The notes below the pieces were generated by a model. The model made no database searches, was not told where the DNA came from, and worked only from the letters and a program-made list of their open reading frames with translations. Of a stretch of 64,000 bases of DNA, positions 57,818 to 64,000 are shown piece after piece. Numbering within the stretch: the first letter of the stretch is position 1; every line of letters starts with the position of its first letter. The stretch spans positions 4,650,001 to 4,714,000 of the forward strand of contig CAXXLO010000002.1 of the NCBI GenBank assembly GCA_963664085.2, in the 5' to 3' direction. A program made the position numbers and the translations under genes. This stretch comes from Bin5 sp022821545 (GTDB taxonomy: Bacteria > Chloroflexota > Anaerolineae > Caldilineales > Caldilineaceae).

Positions 57818-59614
57818 GGGGCGTGCGGGAGGGGTCCACACCGGCTGCTGCTCTACGACCGGTTCCTTTTCCTCTGCATCCAGACGGGACTGTACGAGAT
57901 TCAGGTGGCGGTAGATGCCGTCCACGGCCATCAGTTCGTCATGGCTTCCCTGTTCGGCGATCCCCTCATCCTGAAGCACGACGATCTGATCGGCATTGCG
58001 GATCGTTGACAGCCTGTGAGCGATCATCAGGGTTGTGCGGCCGGCCATCAGCCGTTCCAGCGCCTGCTGAATGAGTTGCTCCGTCTCGGTATCCACTGAC
58101 GAAGTCGCCTCGTCCAGGATCAGAATCGGGGCGTCTTTGAGCACGGCGCGGGCGATGGCCAGCCGCTGTTTCTGGCCGCCGGAGAGCTTTACGCCCCTTT
58201 CGCCGATCACCGTGTCGTAGCCTTCCGGCAGTTTATCTATAAACTCGACTGCATTGGCGACGCGCGCCGCCTCCTCCATCTCCTCGTCGCTTGCGCCCGG
58301 CCTTCCAAATAGGATGTTCTCGCGTACGGTGCCGTGAAACAGGAAGACGTCCTGTAAGACGATGCTGATCTGACTGCGCAGACTCTCCATTGTCAGGTCT
58401 CGGATGTCATGCCCGTCCAGCGAAATCTGCCCTTCGTTTACGTCGTAAAAGCGGGGGACCAGGCTCGCCAGCGTACTCTTGCCCACGCCTGTCGGTCCGA
58501 CCAGTGCCGCCACCGACCCGGCGGGTATCTCCAGATCGATGTTGCGTAGTATTGGCCGGTCGGACAGGTAGGAGAAGCTGACGTTGTCGAAGAGGATGTC
58601 TCCCTGCGCCCGCCCTGGGTATGTCAAAGCGCCGGGCCGGTCGACAATGTCCGGCTCCTCCTGGAGCAGTTCGCTCACGCGCTCCGCGCCGGCCAGCGCC
58701 TCCTGGATCGCTTCCCAGGCATGGCTCAGATGCCGCACCGGTTGGTAAAACAGCTCCAGGTACAGGAAGAATGCCACCAGGTCCTCGATTGGCAGCTCGC
58801 CGCCCAGGGCCAGTCTGCCGCCGAAGTAGATGACGACAACGACGCCCAGCGCCGACGCGAAGTGGACGAACGGTTCAAAGGTGGCCAGCAGTCTCAGCGC
58901 GCGCAACAGTGAGCGCTTGTAATTGTCAATGCGGACGCCGATTCGCTCCGACTCCATCCTTTCCCGGGTGAAGGTCTTGATTTCGCGGATGCCCGAAAGG
59001 TTGTCCTGCAGGATTGCGTTGAGTTCACCCAACTCTGCCTGGCGCTCTCGAAAGGCTGGGCGCACATATTTGGCAAAGCCCCGCATCGCCAGGACGATTA
59101 GCGGGATGGGAACCAGTGTCAGTACTGTCAGCTGCGCGTTCATGATCAGCAGCATCGTACTGACGCCCACCAGTGTGAGCACGTTTACCAGCACGTCGGG
59201 GACGGCGTGGGCGATCAGCTTTTCCAGGAGATCGGAGTCGTTGACCACCCGTGACATCAGCTGGCCGGTCTGCTTGTCTTCGTAATAGTGCAGTGACAGC
59301 CGCTGCAGATGCCGGTAGATCGCGACCCGAACATCGGCCACTACGCCCCAACCGGCCACGTGGGCCATGTAACTGCGTAAGAACTCCAACCCGGCTCTGG
59401 CCGCGTAAATGGCCAGGGCAAAAAGGGCGAGTCGACCTATCAGGCTGTATGAGAGTGAGTCCGTGTTTCCGGAGCGCACAGTTGCGATCAGATCACGGAT
59501 GAACCAGGGGGCAAACAGCTGCACACCCACCAGGAGGACCATGCTGACGATGGTTGCCAGCAACGGAGTTCGATAGGGAATGGTAAATCTGAAGAGTGTC
59601 CTGGTGAATTCCAT
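57800..59614 (-). CDS. ABC exporter, fused membrane and ATPase half-transporter
   Basis: A 604-residue half-transporter. The six-helix membrane domain spans about 10-310. The nucleotide-binding domain has Walker A GPTGVGKST (near 380), Q-loop SIVLQDVFLF, signature LSGGQKQRLAIAR, Walker B ILILDEATSSVD, and the H-loop IAHRLSTIRNAD. It probably works as a homodimer to export lipids, drugs or peptides. No partner half-transporter gene is adjacent. Confidence 0.94.
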   Translation of the reverse strand: MEFTRTLFRFTIPYRTPLLATIVSMVLLVGVQLFAPWFIRDLIATVRSGNTDSLSYSLIGRLALFALAIYAARAGLEFLRSYMAHVAGWGVVADVRVAIYRHLQRLSLHYYEDKQTGQLMSRVVNDSDLLEKLIAHAVPDVLVNVLTLVGVSTMLLIMNAQLTVLTLVPIPLIVLAMRGFAKYVRPAFRERQAELGELNAILQDNLSGIREIKTFTRERMESERIGVRIDNYKRSLLRALRLLATFEPFVHFASALGVVVVIYFGGRLALGGELPIEDLVAFFLYLELFYQPVRHLSHAWEAIQEALAGAERVSELLQEEPDIVDRPGALTYPGRAQGDILFDNVSFSYLSDRPILRNIDLEIPAGSVAALVGPTGVGKSTLASLVPRFYDVNEGQISLDGHDIRDLTMESLRSQISIVLQDVFLFHGTVRENILFGRPGASDEEMEEAARVANAVEFIDKLPEGYDTVIGERGVKLSGGQKQRLAIARAVLKDAPILILDEATSSVDTETEQLIQQALERLMAGRTTLMIAHRLSTIRNADQIVVLQDEGIAEQGSHDELMAVDGIYRHLNLVQSRLDAEEKEPVVEQQPVWTPPARPLPVTA

Positions 59615-59714
59615 AAGGTATCTGATCCGGCATGCGCGCGGGGGACCGCCGCGCAGACATTAGAACTACCCGAATTCGAAATTGGCGGCAGTTTCCCGAA
59701 AGTCAGAGGATAGT

Positions 59715-61436
59715 CTACTGCTGAGTGCGCAATTCGACAAAGGTCGTTTCACCGTCACGCACGACGATTTCCTGCCTGACCTCCTCGCCGTTGACAAAGC
59801 CGGACAAGAGATATGTGCCGACCGGTATGTGGCTCAGAGCGCCGTTCTCGCCCCATGACGGGTCAGGACCGATGCTCTCCTTTTCCGGGTAGGTCTCGAC
59901 AACGCGATACCAGCGGACGCCCGCCTCTTCATATCGGTACAGGGAGAGTTGAACGCCGGGCCACGTACGGCCTGCCGCGGAGAGCAGCCGGACCGCCACC
60001 GTGCCGGTATAGGCTGCAGGACGCATCCACATGGCCGGGTTTACAGTATGCAGGTAACTGTTCTGCCCAATGCGGACCTCCATGTGCAGGTGAGGCCCAA
60101 TTGCGATGCCGGTCATGCCAACGCCGCCCAGATAGTCGCCCGCGCCTACCCACTGGCCTTCCTGCACGTCCACGCTGACAAGATGGCCGTAAAGGACAAA
60201 GACGTCCTGCTCTCCGCGTGAAGTGTTCAGCTTTCGATCAAGGCGAATGACGACCGAGTTCCCGTAGAAATCGTTGTACGGGCCGAGTAGGGTGGGATTG
60301 TCCGGCCCGGCATGTACCACCTCGCCCGCAGCAGTGGCCAGCACGGGCGTACCGACCGGATTGCCAATGTCTACACCGTGGTGGATTCTGTAGCGGCCGC
60401 CGCCTGTGCTTCCGAACTGATAGCCGGGGCTGTACAGCTGGTTGAAACCGCCTGGAAACGGCGAATCCAGCCAAAAGTGCTCCTCGCTGATTGGACTTGG
60501 TGGTTCAAATGTCGGCCAGAGGCTGCCGGGCCCGCTCGGTGAGCGCGGCCCAAGACCGGTATCCGCGCCCACATCGACCTGAATCGAAAGGGAAGTGCGC
60601 GCCTTGTCGATCTCTTTGCGCAGGACACTCAGCTCGCCCATAGGAGGCCTGGAAGCGAATTGAGGCGCGGCATTCTCTGAGGGCACAGGAGTGCTTAAGG
60701 CGATCGGCCTGAGTATGTTCCACCCGGACATCGGAGGTCTCGAAACGAACTCGTCGCGAATCGTGGGGTTGAGCTCATCTCGGTATGGCTCCAGCAGCAG
60801 CATTCCTTCGATGTCAAGCTGGGAAAGGGCTTCCGGATCGTAACGGTAAATGGGATCGATTTTGGCAGGCGCATCCTGCGTAGTAGAACTGTTTGCGAGT
60901 GGAGCGCCCTGTGTCGAAGAGCCCTGTGAAGAAGCGCTCTGTGTCAAAGCGTCAGCTTCAACCTCTTCCGCGGCCCCTTCCTCGCCTTGAACGTTCACCG
61001 GCGCCAGCGGAGCAAGTTCTACCGCAGGCCGGTCCGAAGCCTGTGAAAGTGAGGCCGGATTCAGTTGGGCGACGGGAGTCGAGATTGCATTGGACGCTGT
61101 CTGTGAATCTTGCAGCTGCGTATTTGGGGCGGGAAGTAAGATGGCGGACGTTGGAGCCGGAACCGGTATGGGGACCGGCTTAAGCCCTTGCGAAGCAACG
61201 GGCGCCACGAGGCGGCGAGGCAGGTAAAGGCAACCGACAAGAACAACTGTCAGGGCGATTGCAAACTGGGACCGGAGTGGAGAACGCCGGCGCCTGAAGA
61301 GGCCCGGCCAGGCGCTGGTTGCAGGTTCTTCGTCTGCCTGCGGGTCTCGCGGTTGTGCTACAATGAGGGTGCGAATTCGTCGCAGAAACTGCTTCCATAG
61401 GTTCGGCTTTGGGCGATGGAAACTGCCGTCCACCAT
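59715..61436 (-). CDS. M23 family metallopeptidase (LytM-like), membrane-anchored
   Basis: A 573-residue protein. It has a cytoplasmic N-terminus, a membrane helix (FAIALTVVLVGCLYLP), a long Ser/Pro/Ala/Gln-rich spacer (about 75-240), then a C-terminal LytM domain with zinc motifs HHGVDIGNPVGTPVLA and HLHMEVR (H-x-H). A beta-sandwich tail follows (YTGTVAVRLLSAAGRTWPG). It probably cleaves peptidoglycan cross-bridges or acts as a scaffold for cell-wall hydrolysis. ATG 61436 is chosen to avoid overlap with divergent trmD; no clear ribosome site was seen, so the start is uncertain. Confidence 0.85.
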   Translation of the reverse strand: MVDGSFHRPKPNLWKQFLRRIRTLIVAQPRDPQADEEPATSAWPGLFRRRRSPLRSQFAIALTVVLVGCLYLPRRLVAPVASQGLKPVPIPVPAPTSAILLPAPNTQLQDSQTASNAISTPVAQLNPASLSQASDRPAVELAPLAPVNVQGEEGAAEEVEADALTQSASSQGSSTQGAPLANSSTTQDAPAKIDPIYRYDPEALSQLDIEGMLLLEPYRDELNPTIRDEFVSRPPMSGWNILRPIALSTPVPSENAAPQFASRPPMGELSVLRKEIDKARTSLSIQVDVGADTGLGPRSPSGPGSLWPTFEPPSPISEEHFWLDSPFPGGFNQLYSPGYQFGSTGGGRYRIHHGVDIGNPVGTPVLATAAGEVVHAGPDNPTLLGPYNDFYGNSVVIRLDRKLNTSRGEQDVFVLYGHLVSVDVQEGQWVGAGDYLGGVGMTGIAIGPHLHMEVRIGQNSYLHTVNPAMWMRPAAYTGTVAVRLLSAAGRTWPGVQLSLYRYEEAGVRWYRVVETYPEKESIGPDPSWGENGALSHIPVGTYLLSGFVNGEEVRQEIVVRDGETTFVELRTQQ

Positions 61437-61490
61437 CGAGTCCGCCAGCCGCCGAAAGTAGGCCAAACCCAGGGCGGTCAAGAGGAAATC

Positions 61491-62432
61491 ATGGCCCAGA
61501 GTAACGTGCTGGAGGAACGACCGGATGACGAGTCCGATAATGCCTGTATTCAAGAGGAGGCTCCCCGCGCCATCCACTTCGATGTGTTCACCCTGTTTCC
61601 GCCCATGTTCTCAGGGGCGCTCTCAGAGAGTATTCTGGACCGGGCACAGAAAAGAGGCATTCTCCAAGTAACGCTGCACAATATACGAGACTACGCTACC
61701 GATCGACATCACACCTGTGACGGTTACCCCTACGGAGGCGGCGGCGGTATGGTTATGCGCCCTGAGCCTCTGGTTCGTGCGGTCGAGACCGTTTTGAGCC
61801 GGCCCCAGGGCTGGCGTCTGCCTGAGGGAAGGGCGCCTCTCGATTTGCCGGCCTGGAATGCGGACCAACCGCCGGTCCTGCGCCAGCCCACCCCGGTCAT
61901 TCTCCTGACGCCCCAGGGCCGCCGCTTTGATCAGAACGTTGCCGCCAGACTCAGCATGCACGGGCGTCTGGCCCTTGTCTGCGGACGCTATGAAGGCGTG
62001 GACGAACGGATTCGGACCCAATTGATCACCGATGAGCTCAGTATAGGCGACTTTGTCTTAAGTGGAGGTGAAATCGCTGCCCTGGCGATCATCGATGCCG
62101 TGACCAGGACGCTTCCAGGCGTTCTCGGCCACGAATCAGGCGCACTGTACGACAGTTTTTCGGACGGATTGTCCGGCCTCCTTGAAGGGCCTCACTATAC
62201 GCGGCCCACGGCTTTTCGAGGAGAGGTCGTACCGGAAGTTCTGGTCAGCGGACACCACGCCAATGTCGATCATTGGCGCCGGGAACAGTCACTCCTGCGC
62301 ACGCTCCAAAGGCGTCCGGACCTGCTGACGCAAGCGACTGAAGCCGGGCGTCTCACGCCGGAGGATCGCCGGTTTCTGTCCAGCCTGGGGTGGCAAGCTC
62401 CAACGGATACCGCAGGCCCTCCTGGCTCCTGA
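61491..62432 (+). CDS. trmD: tRNA (guanine-N1)-methyltransferase
   Basis: A 313-residue SPOUT methyltransferase that methylates G37 of tRNA. The trefoil-knot motifs are GRYEGVDERI, DFVLSGGEIAAL and IDAVTRTLPGVLG; HTCDGYPYGGGGGMVM is the substrate-binding loop. It has an N-terminal extension of about 35 residues before IHFDVFTLFP. The ribosome site AGAGGAAATC fixes ATG 61491 over an upstream in-frame ATG at 61416. It is divergent from the M23 peptidase gene. Its usual neighbours rimM, rpsP and rplS are absent. Confidence 0.95.
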   Translation: MAQSNVLEERPDDESDNACIQEEAPRAIHFDVFTLFPPMFSGALSESILDRAQKRGILQVTLHNIRDYATDRHHTCDGYPYGGGGGMVMRPEPLVRAVETVLSRPQGWRLPEGRAPLDLPAWNADQPPVLRQPTPVILLTPQGRRFDQNVAARLSMHGRLALVCGRYEGVDERIRTQLITDELSIGDFVLSGGEIAALAIIDAVTRTLPGVLGHESGALYDSFSDGLSGLLEGPHYTRPTAFRGEVVPEVLVSGHHANVDHWRREQSLLRTLQRRPDLLTQATEAGRLTPEDRRFLSSLGWQAPTDTAGPPGS

Positions 62433-62906
62433 CATGGAACGGGTTGCCGCTGCTCCTCCGTCTCTTATGCGCAGCAAGGCCGAACAGGCGCCTGTTTCTG
62501 CCCGAGCCTCAGACCCCCGCCAATGCCAATTCCACTCTGTGACCAGCGCTATTTTACCACCGCGGATCGGCCCGATCCAAATATATTTGCACACCCCCCG
62601 GCCACGGCTTGACTACGAACGCAACTCATGGGCTACGGCTCGCGGTCGAATTGGCAATTCAGGAGGCTCAGGCCCCTTTTCCGGTGGTAGACATAACCGG
62701 GCAAAAGAGGCATACTAGGAGCCATCGGATACGGGACACCACTGAAAAGCGCCACTGTCGTAGATCGAAATCGATTGTTTGAATTCGTGGAGACGAACGA
62801 TAACTGAACTGAACCACATCGCCCCCTAAATCTCCAGACTTCAAAGTAGACCGGGACGGTTACGCGGTACGCATTCGGGTGGAGCACGGGTCGGGGAGCC
62901 ATTCAA
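62433..62906. other. Intergenic region and long leader of RRM gene
   Basis: A 474-bp gap. The first 250 bp hold no visible feature. A promoter candidate at 62688-62716 then gives an RRM-gene leader of about 184 nt. Confidence 0.55.
62688..62716 (+). promoter_or_regulatory. Promoter candidate for RRM gene
   Basis: TAGACA (62688-62693), a 17-bp spacer and CATACT (62711-62716). The resulting leader is about 184 nt, long as in cold-shock-type genes. Confidence 0.5.
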
Positions 62907-63200
62907 ATGACCAAGCGTATTTATGTAGGCAACTTGCCCTACTCGGCGACTGAGGAGGAGGTCCGGGATCTGTTTTCCCAACACGGAGAGATCGTCAGCG
63001 TTGCGATGATCACCGATAGGGAGACCGGTCGATTTCGTGGATTCTGTTTCGTAGAGATGGAGGATGACGCGGCTGACACAGCCATTGAAGCACTGAATGA
63101 CCAGGAGATGGGTGGACGCTCGCTCAGGGTAAATGAAGCGCGCCCGCGGGAGGACCGCGGCGGTCAGGGCGGTTATCGAGACCGCGGCGGTCGCTGGTAG
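62907..63200 (+). CDS. RRM-domain RNA-binding protein
   Basis: A 97-residue glycine-rich RNA-binding protein. It is a single RRM with RNP2 IYVGNLPYSA and RNP1 RGFCFVEM and a Gly/Arg tail (REDRGGQGGYRDRGGRW). This family, found in cyanobacteria and several other phyla, is often cold-induced and acts as an RNA chaperone. The long leader upstream and a terminator downstream support a single-gene unit. Confidence 0.94.
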   Translation: MTKRIYVGNLPYSATEEEVRDLFSQHGEIVSVAMITDRETGRFRGFCFVEMEDDAADTAIEALNDQEMGGRSLRVNEARPREDRGGQGGYRDRGGRW

Positions 63201-63239
63201 CTGCCAGCCCGTAGGAAATCCTTCATCCATACCGGATGT

Positions 63240-63276
63240 GCCGCCTCCCTTCGCTGCCAGGAGGCGGCTTTCTGTT
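63240..63276 (+). terminator. Rho-independent terminator of RRM gene
   Basis: A 9-bp GC-rich stem (63240-63248 with 63260-63268), 11-nt loop, then TTTCTGTTT. Confidence 0.8.
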
Positions 63277-63326
63277 TCAGCTGCATGCAGGTGACGCTGC
63301 TACCCCGCGCTTTGGAAAGCGACCCC

Positions 63327-64000
63327 ATGGACCCAATCGTTCGTCTGGCCGGACCGCAGGACGCCGCAGGAATCCAGGCGATCTATGCGCCCATCGTGCG
63401 CGCAACGCCGGTTTCCTTCGAGATCTCGCCGCCCTCCCAAGAGGAAATGGCAGCCCGCGTCGCGAAGACGCTGGCCCAATACCCCTGGCTGGTTTGCGCT
63501 GCCCGCGAAAGAGTGCTGGGCTATGCCTACGCCGGCGCGCACAGTGAGCGGGCCGCCTACCGGTGGTCGGTCAATGTATCCGTTTATGTCCATGCCCGTT
63601 GCAGGCGTTTGGGCGTGGGGCAGGCGCTGTACAACACACTCTTTGCCATCTTGCGCTTGCAGGGCTTCGTTCGCGCCTTCGCTGGAATCTCGCTGCCGAA
63701 CGAGGCCAGCGTAGGCTTTCATGATCCTTTGGGTTCAGGGCCGCCGGAACATTCGAGCAGGTAGGTTACAAAATGGGCGCGTGGCACGATGTGGGTTACT
63801 GGCAGCTGACGATTCAGCCCGGCGACGACAGCCCTGCCCCGCCTCAGCCGCTGCCCATCCTGTTAAATGACCGGAAACTGCATGAGGCATTGACGGCCGG
63901 ATCGATGATGGTTGACCGCGACGTTGACGAGGTTGTCCAGGCCATTGACACCGATCGTCTTGCCCGGGCAGACGGAGATCCGGAACCGGCGGCGTTCGCG
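63327..64000 (+). pseudogene. GNAT acetyltransferase (phosphinothricin-type) with frameshift
   Basis: The first frame (63327-63764, 145 codons) has the GNAT pattern: VRLAGPQDAAGIQAIYAP, then RRLGVGQALYNTLF (acetyl-CoA P-loop region), then NEASVGFH. From there the expected LGF-x5-F-x-x-VGYK-x-x-x-WHDVGYWQ motif is found in another frame: GFRAAGTFEQVGYK, GAWHDVGYWQL, starting near 63733. A single missing T in GGTTCAGG (about 63735) would restore the frame. After the motif the second frame stays open to the window end, so the protein has a C-terminal extension. The start ATG 63327 follows GGAAAG. This is either a real pseudogene or a base error in the assembly. Confidence 0.85.

Overview
The window is a GC-rich stretch of about 64 kb of bacterial chromosome. 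It carries housekeeping genes (rplI, gyrA, lepB, def, trmD, a tRNA nucleotidyltransferase-like gene) among many catabolic and envelope genes. No rRNA, tRNA, CRISPR array, transposase or integrase was seen. The gene content suggests a Chloroflexota bacterium of the Anaerolineae/Caldilineae type: LysM/L,D-transpeptidase envelope proteins, DUF3105, a Tat-type sugar-binding lipoprotein, paired amidohydrolases, phytanoyl-CoA dioxygenases, a sulfatase and a UnbV/FG-GAP lipoprotein. This is inferred from gene content; no marker phylogeny was run.

Layout. 0-12 kb: a truncated DUF4129 membrane protein, a TPP enzyme, a CCA/poly(A) polymerase family protein, a minus-strand cluster (sirohaem nitrite/sulfite reductase, an unknown 202-aa protein, a TrpD2-like protein), then a large M16 lipoprotein protease. 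12-17 kb: small unknowns, a membrane-anchored Trm112-like protein without cysteines, and a two-component system whose regulator and kinase genes flank a secreted triple-PDZ protein. 17-25 kb: rplI, gyrA, an AlbA_2/RecG-like protein, signal peptidase I, a small CxxC protein, a YbjN-like protein and a bacterial menorin/FAM151 homologue. 25-36 kb: sulfatase and class III aminotransferase (minus), an operon of two L,D-transpeptidases and a DUF3105 protein (plus), then def, a thioesterase, a LysM-SH3-glycosidase and an M20 peptidase (minus).

36-48 kb is almost entirely minus strand. It holds a putative catabolic run (two paralogous MFS exporters, a phytanoyl-CoA dioxygenase, two paralogous amidohydrolases, a Rieske protein) and an ABC sugar-importer operon (binding protein, two permeases, UnbV lipoprotein) with no ATPase gene. 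48-50 kb is compositionally odd: pyrimidine-rich repeats, a strongly C-skewed gene with a Cys3His motif, then about 280 bp of nearly G-free, C-run DNA that would form G-quadruplexes on the other strand. 50-60 kb: a PfkB kinase, an UlaG-like hydrolase and a Gfo/Idh dehydrogenase, an APH-fold kinase, a plus-strand sugar-acid operon (rhamnonate dehydratase-like enzyme, PhyH dioxygenase, amidohydrolase/lactonase) and an ABC exporter. 60-64 kb: an M23 peptidase divergent from trmD, an RRM protein behind a long leader, and a GNAT acetyltransferase broken by an apparent one-base deletion.

Several start sites were moved from the longest open frame because a clear Shine-Dalgarno sequence precedes an internal ATG or GTG (nitrite/sulfite reductase, aminotransferase, binding protein, dehydrogenase). 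Strong promoter-like and terminator-like sequences were read directly. All functional calls come from motif recognition, not from database searches.
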